Shown here one piece after another: positions 54,191 to 64,000 of a DNA stretch of 64,000 bases. The notes beneath the pieces are model-generated. The model was not told where the DNA came from. It worked only from the letters and a program-made list of their open reading frames with translations, and did not search any database. The DNA is from Lunularia cruciata (lineage: Eukaryota; Streptophyta; Marchantiopsida; Lunulariales; Lunulariaceae). The first letter of the stretch is position 1; every line of letters begins with the position of its first letter. Made by a program: the position numbers and the translations under genes. The DNA lies in NCBI GenBank assembly GCA_948567375.1, contig OX419756.1, forward strand, positions 49,454,552 to 49,518,551, in the 5' to 3' direction.

Positions 54191-54281
54191 CATTAGAGTA
54201 TTGGAAGATGAAGCCTTGTGTTTCTCTTGTGTTTCTTTTGCTATATTTCTCTTGGGGATTCTCATATCATGGAACATTACA
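54191..54281 (+). repeat. Family C 3' LTR, right part
   Basis: Starts with the second CATT, then GAG-TATTGGAAGATG and CTTGTGTTTCTCTT, and ends ACATTACA. It parallels the last ~65 bases of the family C 5' LTR and completes the LTR interrupted at 36800. Confidence 0.65.
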
Positions 54282-54354
54282 CTAACTCATTAGCTTCTAC
54301 TAACTTGTTTTCTAACTCTATAAAATTATATATTTCCACACCACTAGTTGGTGA

Positions 54355-54824
54355 TGTACAAGACCATGGAGAGAAATACAAGAGTAGGAAATCCCATTGG
54401 GACTCTTGAATGAAAGAAACTCCAAATGCCTAGCATGAGCTTGGGCTTTGGTATTTATAGAGAACATACAAGGCTCTTCAAAAGCTTCCTAAAAGTTTCC
54501 TCCTTAGAGTGCAAGCCAAGCTAATTGGAAATATTCTTAAGAAGCTTCCTTCTAGAAGCCATCTACTTGGTGTACAAGCTAAGCTAGTAGAGAAGCTTGC
54601 CAAGAAGCTTCCTTCTAGAAGCCACCTACTTGGCATGCAAGCTAAGATAGCCGTGAAGCTTCCTCCTAAAAATCACTACTGGGCATACATATTACCCAAA
54701 ACTTGGAAGGTACCAAGTAGCTTCCTAGATGCTTCTAGAATATTCTTATAATTCTTGGCTAATTTGGCCTATTTGATACTTTTTTGGTCTCAACTAACTT
54801 GTTAGTAAACTCCATACTGTTACA
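54355..54824 (-). repeat. Family D 3' LTR with heat-shock-element array
   Basis: On the minus strand it runs from TGTAACAGTATGG (after the purine tract GGGGAAATA) to CTTGTACA, 470 bp. It contains three partly repeated ~60-bp blocks (CTTCTAGAAGCCA and CTTGGCATGCAAGCTAAG types). A perfect TTCnnGAAnnTTC lies at 54733-54745, with further TTCTAGAA at 54550-54557 and 54613-54620, upstream of a TATA-like CTATAAATACC (near 54455). Related to 60287-60746. Confidence 0.85.
54733..54745. promoter_or_regulatory. Perfect three-unit heat shock element in family D LTR
   Basis: TTCTAGAATATTC fits nTTCnnGAAnnTTCn with no mismatch. Confidence 0.7.
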
Positions 54825-57800
54825 TATTTCCCCAATGCTAGTTGGTGACATCCTCGTCACCATGGGAGCTTCAAACTCCTAGATGGCCATTGTGCATTGT
54901 GGAGATGAGAAAGAAGGTCCCAAGTGGCATCATGAAGAGGATACCTCTTCAAAGGACTTCCAAAGGACTCAATACATTGTTGGCACCCATATTGAATGTG
55001 GCAATGTGCAAGGATACAATCAACGTCATACTCCTCATGATCATTGATAGGGATGGGAAGAGATGGGAGCTGGATATCAGAAGAAAAGGAAGATGGATTA
55101 GAAACAAAGGGTTTCAACTTGGAAACATGATAGACAAGGTGGATTTGCATATGACAAGGCAAGGTAAGTTGATAAACAATAAAAGAAATGATTTGGGTGA
55201 CATCAAATGGACATATTCAATTAGGAGCAAGTTTACAAACTTGGGTATCAAGTGGGAGAGATAGGTTACTAGAAGAAAGCATGACTTGATCATCAAGTTG
55301 AAAGGTGAGATCACAACAATGATGGTCTGCGTATTGCTTTTGATAATTCTGAGCAACAAGGAGATGAGATTTGGTAGAGATTGGGATATTATTGTCAAGA
55401 AGGTAGAAATAAGAGAGACATGAGATGGAGGAGAGCAAGAAGGGAATTTGGAACAAGTGGGTCTTGGCCAAAATTAAGGAAGAAAGGAGAGAATCATATG
55501 CTTGCATGCTTGGAGTTGTTGAAGGTAAACTCAACACTACAAGACATTCTTCCTAGTTGGTATGGTGAATGTTGACAAAGGCACAAAGCATATTGTCCAA
55601 GGTGCAATTTGCACATTTGGTTTGTCCATCAATTTGAGGATGATAGGCCATGGACAAAGCAAGCTTGGTGTTAAGTAGCTAGAAGAGTGCTTGCCAATTT
55701 TCTTTTATGAATCAAGGAATGCGGTAAGAGATGAGAACATGAGGTATCCCATGATGCTTGAAGATATTGTTGAAGTAGATCTAGGCTAATGTTGGAATAT
55801 CCACTATATCAAAGGTTGGTGCCAAATGGAGTTGCTTACTAAGCTTATCAACAAACACCAAAATTGTTGTGTGACCTTGTTTTGTCTTGTGTAAGGATGT
55901 GATGAGATCTAAGCTCACATGTTCCCATCAAGCAGATGAGATGGTAAGTGGTTGGAGGAGTCTAGTCAGTTTTTGGTTACCAGCCTTGTTGCATTGGCAA
56001 CTCTCACAAGATTAGATAAACTCTCAAACCTCTTGTGTCATGTTGGGCCACCACCATTGGCATTGTAGGGTACCTAAGGTCTTGTCCATATCCATGTGAC
56101 CAATGATTGGTAAGTCATGGGCTTCTCGAATGTGCACAAGTCATAGATCACCTTGGTTAGAACATAGATCCAATTCTCATACAATAAAATGCCTTCCTTA
56201 AAAGAGAAGGTGTTGTATTCTTTGTTGTGTGCTACAAGATGAACTTGTACCATTTGAAAGGAGGACTCTTGTTGTGAAGTGTTCCTAAACTCAATTTGGA
56301 CTTTTGAGTCAAATGATATTGTTGTTATTGCTACCGTGACGAGAGAAAGAGTTTTCAAATCAAGTTGTTGTGATAGGACATCAGGGATGACATAGAACCT
56401 ACCAAGTTTGTACTCAACGTTGATATCAGACAACTATAGTTGTTCCTCCCATTGTGATAGGAATCAAGGATGACATGGAACCTATCAGGTTTGTACTCAA
56501 GTTTGATGTCAAACAACTGTATTTGTTCCTCTCATCAGTGATGTCAACTCTTCATGTGCTCCAAATGTAATGTCTGCAACAAGGGTTTATGATTGATTTG
56601 CATGATCATTTGTTTCTCTAAGAGATAATGCATCAATACCTTGGTAGCATATATCATTACTAGGTATTCTCAATCTTGAGTAGATTAATTTCTTTCTGTG
56701 GTGTTTAGTCTGTGAGATATAATGGCAATGGGATGTAACCAATTTGGAAATTCCTATTGCAACACAACTCCAATGGCAAAGTTAGAAGTATCAAAATCAA
56801 TCACACAAGGCACTTGAGGATCATATGGTTGAAGAATGGGTCTTGAAGACACCATATGTTTCAGCTTCTTGAATGCTTCTTTGTATTTTGTGGTCCATTG
56901 AAAGCTTGAGGTTATCCCCAAGTAATTGGTCAATGGTGCGGCCACATGAGCATAGTAGTGGATGAACCTTTGGTATAAACTTACTAATCCATTAAATGCT
57001 CACGCTTTATGGCATCTTTTGGAGTAGGCCAATTAGTAATGGCCTTGATTCTCTCCTCTTCCATCTTGATCTCTTCCAATGAGACCTCATGACCCAAGAA
57101 GATAACTTCCTTTTACCAAAAGGTACATTTTGACTCCTTGTAACCCAAAATGTGTTTTACATCTATCTTGCTATAATTAAAATATCACCTAAGAACACCA
57201 CCACGTACCAATCTAATAATCCATCCAACACCCAATGCATCTAATCCATGACAATTGCCAGAGCATTAGTGAGCCCAAAAGGTAGAACTCTCTTTTCAAA
57301 ATGCCTATGCATTGTACAAAAGGTAGTCTTTTGCACATCTTATCTATATAATAAGAATATACCAATAGTCACTTTGGAGATCTAATTTGGAGAAGTATCA
57401 TGGTCCACTCAATTGATCTAACAAGTCATCAATTTGAAGCAAGGGATATGCATTCTTCACTATTTGTTACTATTCACTATTTGTTCATTAGTAATACAAA
57501 AGAGAATTCCTCCATCCTTCTTTGGGACAAATAGTATTAGTGCTCTCCAAGGAGATGTACTATGTCATATGAAATCCTTCTCCAACAACTCTATCAATTA
57601 TTTGAAGCTCTTCCAACTCCTTTGGTGAAAGCCAATAGATTGGTCTACTCATCAAATTACTCTTGGCAATAAGTCAATCTTGAAGGGTGTACCACAATTG
57701 GAAGGTAACTCCTTTGGCAAATAATCCAGAAACTCATATGAAAACTCCTAAACTCTTTGACCAACAATTGCTTGATGAGGTTTTTTGCTCTCATAAGATT

Positions 57801-58600
57801 CTCCATGCACAATCTACTTGATCCACATTACAAAAATAAGAATATCTTCCTCCAAAGCTTGCTCTCTAGTTGTTGTATTGACATACTTCCCATCTTGGGA
57901 TTGGCTATTCTTAGGTGTCTTGCTCAAAGGTGCCAAACAACTTTATCAATAATTTTTACCTTGGTGTTGTACTTGAATTTGTTTTTGTGTCCAATTAAAT
58001 TGAACCTTATGATGTTCAAGCCAAGGGAACCTAGAATGACATCATAGTATAGAGGTGTTACTACAAACTTCATACACTCCAAATACTCCTTTTCAATCTT
58101 GAATGTAACAAGATGTGAGGTATGGAATACATAATCCTTTCTACAATCTACCCTCATCAATCTACTTCCAATTATTAGCTTGAAAGGAATACCTAACTCC
58201 TTTGTTAGTTGCATGGACATGTAATTCTCCAAACTTGTAAAATCAACCAAAAACTTACAATCATGATCAAATATCATACTTTGCCAGTGAAAAAATCTTG
58301 CATAGGTCAAGCCTTCAATCTCATTAGAACTCATCAAGTTCCCAAAAGGTGACTTGAACTCTCTTATTGGGATTATTTGTTTCTTTGATCATCACGGTCC
58401 ACAAACTCTATTTGGGCAATTTTTTAGGTCACCTATTCTTGACTGGACATCAAACAACGTGATGTCTAATTTGGCAATAACAAAAGAAACCAACATTTTT
58501 TTATAATCTTTCTCTATTTGTAGTGCCAAGTCGTCTCCGTTGGATGACATCAATCTCCATTGGTGCTAGCTCCTCCATCCATTATCATACTTTGCCTTTT
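54825..58600 (-). pseudogene. Family D Ty3/gypsy pol remnant
   Basis: Minus-strand order from 58.4 kb downward: protease-like region 57924-58337 (FLVDFTS, then YDVILGSLGL); decayed RT; RT/RNase H junction at 56754-56945 (FQWTTKYKEAFKKLKHMVSS, then IDFDTSNFAIGVVL); RNase H end (YKLGRFYVIPDVLSQQ at about 56400); integrase to about 55.2 kb (C-terminal fragments at 55114-55537). Stops and shifts are frequent throughout. It is distinct from families A and M. The 5' side ends at the solo family A LTR at 58614. Confidence 0.82.
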
Positions 58601-58613
58601 TCTCTTTGAGAAT

Positions 58614-59303
58614 TGTGAGCCGGCCTATCTCTCACTCAGGATGAACCTTTGATGGCTATTATGGTAGCGCTCCATGGACTAAGAAGACAAGGAATCCCAA
58701 CTCCATCATACTCCTCCAAGGCTAACACTCCAAGACTCAAGACATTGCTCACTAGAGAACTCAATGAGAGAAATAGTTGCAAATGAAAGGATGATGAGTA
58801 CCTCCTCACCCCTTGTTTATATACTTGTGAAATAGATATGCACTTAAGTTACTATTTACCAAAGTAACTCAAGTTACTAAGCTAAAAGTCAAGTAAAGTC
58901 AAAAAGTATAAAGGAATATCCATCCATATGGGCATATTCTACTAAGCATGTGATCTTATCTTTACCCAACCACAAAGTCAAGGATTCCTTCACAAGGGCT
59001 ATCCTTGGACTATAGAAGAATCTAAAACAAAAAGGTTTGCAGGCCCAAGAGTTATCAACTCTTTCCTCAAAGCCAAACACCTAAGAACAATACCAAGTCA
59101 ACACACTAGAATCCAAAATAGTGGTGCTCATCTTTTCCATTTCCTTTAAATGAAGGTCTCCACTATCTTAGCTATGACTAAATTTAGCTAATCATGACTA
59201 ATATAGAACCATCCTTTATTTCTATATAAATAATATCTCTCAAGTACTTGTAATACTAAGCTAAATATCACAAAACCACACACATGCACAAATGGGTGTT
59301 ACA
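58614..59303 (-). repeat. Solo LTR of family A
   Basis: A 690-bp reverse copy, TGTGAGCC to GGTGTTACA, with intact TG/CA ends. Flanks (GAAT left, AAAC right) give no clear duplication, so it may have formed by recombination between elements or the flank has drifted. Confidence 0.88.
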
Positions 59304-60286
59304 AAACATACAAGGTGCCTAGCTTTGGAGCTTATAGATTAGAGGTTGTAAGTAAATTTGTCACTTCTAGTCTGAGCATGCGTGTTAGCCAACCATTAGA
59401 AACTTCTACTCTTGTTTTTAGTATTCCTTCTATCGAGTAGGGTAATAATGAGCAACCTAACCTATCATCATAACACACACTCTTGGTCTATTCGTAATCA
59501 CTTCCAGTAGTACTAAGGAGAAATACACAACATTCTTAGAAGGAAAGTATCTAAGCATAACGTCCACACACCAATCCAAGCCAACTTGGCGTACAAACAA
59601 GCATGCAAGCACGGAGAGGATCCAACCACAAGAAATCAACAAGAACTCTCCATACTTTTAGCAGAAATCACCTTTAGATACTGCCTCCCTATCTTCAAGT
59701 TGATTTCAATCTATTTTCCAAGTTTCTTCCAAGCTGTACTCCAAGTGGAGTAATTTTCAATGTCCTTTTGATAGGGAAAACTCTATATAACTTAGATGAC
59801 AATAACCTTTTTTATGTTGCTTTGGTTCAAATGATCTAGAACTCGATGAAATGCTTGTGAAATAATCTTTCCAATGGTATGAAGCAAGCCACAATCTTGT
59901 CACTCTAGTTCCTTTTACAAGCTCTCAAACTTGGCAAATTTTCTATTGTTTCTACCCTAATTTCAAAATCTCTAATTGAGATTTTGCTCCTGGTTCTTGG
60001 CAAATTTCCCAAGATTTGTGGATCAAAGGTACACATATTCCTCATAAACACTTAAAAAATCTAAAATCTTCAATCATGTCAGAAAAATGGGAGAATTGAC
60101 ATTCAATCATGAAGATAGAAATACTCTATTAAGCTTACAATAATATTTTTAATAGAACCTTTTGCATATCTCACTCTCCATGGACCTAAAGCCAACCAAA
60201 TTTTTCATAGTAGCTAGTTATGCAATTGTCTAATCCAACCCCAATCCCTAGATATAGATCAATTCTTAAGTTGGGCTAACTTGTGA
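59304..60286. other. Mixed repeat debris, with a family M leader fragment
   Basis: Positions 59430-59690 resemble 52860-53120 of family M in the same orientation (CATCATAACACACACTCT, then GAGAGGATCCAACCACAAGA). The rest is unassigned and has no gene. Confidence 0.6.
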
Positions 60287-60746
60287 TATAACAATATGGA
60301 GTTTACCGATGAGTTAGTCAAGGCTAACAAAGTAGCAAATAGGCCAAATTAGCCTAGAATATTCTAGAAGTATCTAAAAAGCTACTTGGTACCTTCCAAG
60401 TATTGGGTAACATGCATGCTAAGTGGCAACTTCTGGCTTAGCTTGCACCCCAAATAGGTAGCTTCTAGAAGGAAACTTCTTGAGAAAATTCAAATTAGCT
60501 TAGCTTGCATATCAAGCACGCAACTTCTAGAAGGAAGCTTCTTGAGAAGTCTCCTTATTAACTTGGCTTGCACTCCAAAAAAGCGGCTTTAGGAATCTTC
60601 TTGAGAAGCTTCTCAAGAGCCTTGTTTGCTCCTTATAAATACCAAAGCTCAAGCTCATGCTAGGCATTTGGAGTTTATTTCATTCAAATGTACACATTGT
60701 GATATTCCATTCTCCTATTTCTATCATTGGTCTTGGTTCTTCTACA
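60287..60746 (+). repeat. Family D 5' LTR (isolated)
   Basis: Reverse complement relative to 54355-54824. It starts TATAACAATATGGAGTTTAC (first G of TGTAACA changed to A) and ends CTTCTACA. It holds a perfect GAAnnTTCnnGAA at 60357-60369, TTCTAGAA at 60463-60470 and 60525-60532, and a TATA-like TATAAATACC near 60636. The repeated CTTCTAGAAGGAA-CTTCTTGAG blocks correspond to those of the other copy. Confidence 0.85.
60357..60369. promoter_or_regulatory. Perfect three-unit heat shock element in family D LTR
   Basis: GAATATTCTAGAA fits nGAAnnTTCnnGAAn exactly, at the position equivalent to 54733-54745 of the other LTR. Confidence 0.7.
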
Positions 60747-60747
60747 T

Positions 60748-60758
60748 TGGTATCAAAG
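60748..60758 (+). other. Primer binding site (tRNA-iMet type), family D
   Basis: TGGTATCAAAG lies one base after the family D LTR. A family A LTR begins two bases later, so the element behind it is lost. Confidence 0.75.
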
Positions 60759-60759
60759 T

Positions 60760-61048
60760 TGTAACACCCATTTGTGCATCTGTATGCTATTGTGAGATTT
60801 AGTTTGGTCTTATAAGTACTTGAGAGATATTATTTATATTGAGATAAAGGATGGTTCTACATTAGTCATGATTGGCTAAAGTTAGTCATAGCTAAGATAG
60901 AGTGGACCTTACTTTAGAGGAAGTAGAAAAGATGAGCACCACTATTTTGGATTATAGTGTGTTGACTTGGTATTATTCTTAGGTGTTTGGTTTTGAGGAA
61001 AGAGTTGAGAACTCTTGGATTCACAAGCCTTTTTGTTTCAGATTCTTC
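60760..61048 (+). repeat. Family A LTR fragment
   Basis: Starts TGTAACACCC and matches the first ~290 bases of the LTR, then joins directly to RT-coding sequence at about 61049. Confidence 0.88.
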
Positions 61049-62325
61049 TATCTCCAATTGTGATTGTGAAGAGAAAGAATGGCAAGCTTTAGGTATGTGT
61101 GGATTACAAGAAACTCAATGTTATTATTAAGAAGGACTATAACTCTTTTCCATTCATTGATGAGATCTTGGAGGAGGTTGCAGGTCATGAGAGGTACAAT
61201 TTTGGAGATGGTTATAGTGGGTATAACCAAATCAAGATTGCACTAGAGCATCAACAACTCACCACATCCACCACACCTTGGGAGACTTATGCTTTTAAGG
61301 TCATGCCTTTTGGGCTTTGCAATGCTCCATCTACATTCCAACAATTCATGAACAAGGTGCAGGTGCAACAAGGTGAAAGGTTTAAACAAACCTTTCATTG
61401 GGAAATTTGTGAGAGACTTCATTGATGACTTTTGTGTCTATGGAAGCAAGGAATAGCACTTTAGTACCTAATCAAGGTCTTGCAGCACTTGGATGAAGCA
61501 AATGCATCGCTTAACCCAAAGAAGTGTATTTTTGGTTGTAAAGAAGGTCTACTTTTGAGGCACACCATCTCTAAGGATGGAATGGCAGTTGATCTTGAGA
61601 AGATGAGGAAAATCTCAGACTTTCCATTCCCTTCAAGCTTGACAAAGTTACGCCAATTCTTGGGGATGGTTGGGTTCTATAAGAGGTTTGTCTTCTCATT
61701 TTCCAACAAGGCTAATGCATTGACTATCTACATGAAGAAAGGTGTAGAATACATGGTGATTTTGGAGGACAGGGTGGCTCTCAAAGCTTTTGAGGAGCTC
61801 AAGCAACCGCTTGGTGTAGCTCCAATTCTTGCTAAACTTGATTGGAGTAAGCCTTCCACCCTCTAAATTGATGCTTCCAATGTAGCTGTAGGATGCACTC
61901 TTAGTCAATTAGACTAAGATGGGCATGATCATCCAATAACTTATGCTAGTAGGCAAATGGTTGTAACAAAAAAGAACTACCTTGGAATGGAGAGAGAAGG
62001 GTTGGTAGTGGTCCTTGGTCTCAAGAAGTTTAGACACTACTTGATTGGAGTGAAAGCCACCATTGTCACAGATCACAAGGCTTTGAAGTACATCTTCAAC
62101 AAGCCTTATGTAAAAGGGAGGCTTGCAAGGTGGATGATACTCTTGTTTGAGTACGACCACACCATTGAGGATAGACACAGGAAGAAATATAGAAATGCTG
62201 ATTTGTTATCTAGGGCCTATGATCATGATGGAGATGGGCCAATGGATGATTCCTTCTTGGATGAGGATCTCATAATAATCACAATCACTAAAAAGGTTCC
62301 AATGGAGTACAAGGAGATTGTTGTG
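61049..62325 (+). pseudogene. Family A pol fragment (RT and RNase H) fused to an LTR by deletion
   Basis: Starts within RT (SPIVIVKKKNG-like wording near 61055). It shows FGDGYSGYNQI near 61205, MPFGLCNAPSTFQQFM near 61300, GFYKRFVFSF near 61670 and RNase H to DLLSRAYDHDGD near 62230. An insertion of ~25 bp near 61360 (CAGGTGCAACAAGGTGAAAG), stops and shifts break it. Everything between mid-LTR and mid-RT is deleted. The 3' end stops after MEYKEIV. Confidence 0.88.
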
Positions 62326-63089
62326 ACAACCCGACATGTATCACTTTTGTTGTAATCAGTAAGTAAAGTTTGTTCCCATAAAGATACAAGTAAAAAATGG
62401 TCAAATATGAAGTAAAAAAAATCACAATATAGTTCTTCTTGAGTTCTTCTTTAATCTCTCATGTAGAAACCACACCCAAATGAGAGTAACAAGCATTGAC
62501 TTGCAATCTCATCATAAATTAATACTCTATAATCACAATACCATGAAATCTTTCCAAACAATCTTGATGGTGATGATTCAAATTCTTTCAAAGTAGGCTA
62601 CTTCACTACAAAACAACTTTCCCTCAGAATTGTGTTCAACCCCTCCAATAAAGGCACAACTTCTTTGATAAAAATTTCCTTGCATCAGTGTGGTACCCAC
62701 ATTCTTTTGGTTTTGATGTGTTTTGAAGAAGAAATGTACAATCAAGGCGGAATTGAACCCAAATGGAGACAAAAGAAGAAAAATTGAGTCTTCAGGTCAA
62801 ACCCAAGGAAGTTGACATTGTATCATAGGAAGAAGGACTTGGATTGGATTGAAGGAGCGTAGACCCAAAGAAAGATGCTTCACATCGGAATGAAGATTGA
62901 AGGTTGGAGGTTAGGATTACTGTGGGGGATGTATCTCAGTGATGACATGTCCAAATTGTGCATGCTATATCTCGTTGGAAGCATCCTCTTTAGGGCTTTC
63001 CATTGCCATCAAAATCACAAAGTTTGCAGGTCTCAAGTAGAAGTTACAAGTATTTGAAGTTTCTTTAGTAGATGTATGGAGTAGTGGAG
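62326..63089. other. Uncharacterised stretch
   Basis: Begins TGTGACAACCCGACATG, which resembles a plant LTR start, but no partner is present in the window. No protein domain is seen; the frame at 62875-63057 is not recognisable. Confidence 0.4.
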
Positions 63090-63543
63090 TGTGCACGCCA
63101 TTTGTAATGTTGCATCTAGATTGCTCGGACACTAGAGTTCCAGTGATAGTAGTTAGAGTTATTTCAGCAGTTTCTCAAAGACTACTTTCTGACGGTCAGA
63201 TTTGGTGTTCAGGGTACTGACTTCACAGTGGGGCCCACCATCACTTTGCACCGTTTGCACTATCAAGTGTGCTATCAACGGGACCGTTAGGGTTTCAATC
63301 CTAGCTCAAGTCCACGGGGTATACTTTTGAGGTGCAGCTTTAGAGAGCTCACTTCTCTAATGTTGAGCCTTCGAGTTCTTGGCTATGGTGGACAGGGGCC
63401 GGCGAGCGTCACCTGGATTCTCTATGCTAGAGTGGGTATGGCTTGACTGTAATCAGTGCCCAATTGTTGGCAGTTTATAGAGTGACAGATCAAGTACTGA
63501 TCTAAGTTGAGTTGAGTTGACAGTGGTAAACAATCTGATTACA
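63090..63543 (+). repeat. Family M 5' LTR, third copy (+ strand)
   Basis: TGTGCACGCCATTTG to CTGATTACA, 454 bp, matching 53740-54190 in reverse. As in that copy, no R1 repeat lies on either side. Confidence 0.85.
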
Positions 63544-64000
63544 TCAGAGAAGTGAGCTCAGGGTGAAATTGGGTGCAGGAACTTTGAGTGTTGGTGGTAT
63601 CTCCAAGCCCGGTGGATTGTTGGTAGCTCAATTCAAGTTCAATTTTTCCCTAGTGTGCAGAAGCTTGTTCAAATGATGCAGATTTGGCAGTAAGTCATAC
63701 GGTGTGCGGAAGTGCTAGCCAATTTTTGAGCAAAGAAGGAGTAAATTTCAAGCAATGGTTGTGATTTTGAGCTCAAGAGGTGAAAGCATGACCAATTTGT
63801 TGCAAATTGGGCTCAGAAAGTAAAATTGAAGGTGAAGTTGGGAAGCTATTCTCGTGAATCTGTGATTTGGAAAAACCCATGGTTTCAGTTTGGCTCCAGT
63901 GAAGAGTTAATGGGGGATTTTGTGGCTAGCCAAATTTAGGGTTTTATGTAAGATTTTGGATGGATTTTACGTCAGATTTTGGCCAGATTTGGAGGACTTT
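63544..64000 (+). mobile_element. Family M element, leader (continues beyond the window)
   Basis: Continues CATCAGAGAAGTGAGC and further leader sequence homologous to 53739 downward, for example TTTTTGAGCAAAGAAGGAG near 63725. The body of this + strand element must lie beyond 64000. Confidence 0.8.

Overview
This is nuclear DNA of a land plant with a large, repeat-rich genome, most likely a gymnosperm or a similar large-genome lineage. The evidence is nested Ty3/gypsy LTR retrotransposons of plant type (tRNA-Asp and tRNA-iMet primer sites, Athila-like RT motifs), a plant-type small secreted cysteine-rich protein gene, TATA promoters, microsatellites, and no bacterial gene organisation. The species call is inference.

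Layout. 1-2.2 kb: decayed pol and LTR end of retrotransposon family A. 2.2-6.5 kb: old repeat debris, including the first copy of an unknown repeat E. 6.5-11.0 kb: decayed + strand copy of retrotransposon family M (RNase H, integrase, PHD finger), split by an insertion holding a ~245-bp tandem array. 11.0-14.4 kb: second copy of E, carrying a solo A LTR. 14.4-33.3 kb: mostly low-copy DNA with one convincing gene (18156-18461, minus, secreted 8-Cys protein), one probable first exon with promoter (about 30.0-30.2 kb), several local duplications, a perfect 34-bp palindrome and a dispersed ~70-bp repeat. 33.5-36.8 kb: a gag-only LTR element (family C). 36.8-54.19 kb: a family M element on the minus strand, inserted into the 3' LTR of C with a CATT target duplication. 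It is itself interrupted at 41393-49194 by a young, nearly complete family A element (LTRs differ at 1 of 679 bases; uninterrupted 1608-residue gag-pol). 54.3-58.6 kb: decayed family D gypsy pol and its LTR. 58.6-63.1 kb: solo A LTR, M fragment, D LTR, rearranged A fragment. 63.09-64 kb: the 5' LTR and leader of another family M copy on the + strand, running off the window.

The main discovery candidate is family M. Its minus-strand gene order is gag with two CCHC knuckles, aspartic protease, a cytosine-5 DNA methyltransferase domain resembling Dnmt3 (motifs I, IV, VI, VIII, then IX and X), RT, RNase H, integrase, and a C4HC3 PHD finger at the integrase C-terminus. A retrotransposon carrying both a DNA-methylation writer and a histone-reader module would combine its own chromatin writer and targeting domain. 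This copy is dead: it has stops, frameshifts, an Asp to Asn change in integrase, and the A element inserted inside the methyltransferase.

A second candidate is a family of roughly 54-73-residue ORFs lying between the LTR and gag in two otherwise different families (A and C), two per element. A third is family D, whose LTRs hold perfect three-unit heat-shock-element arrays, which suggests heat-inducible transcription.
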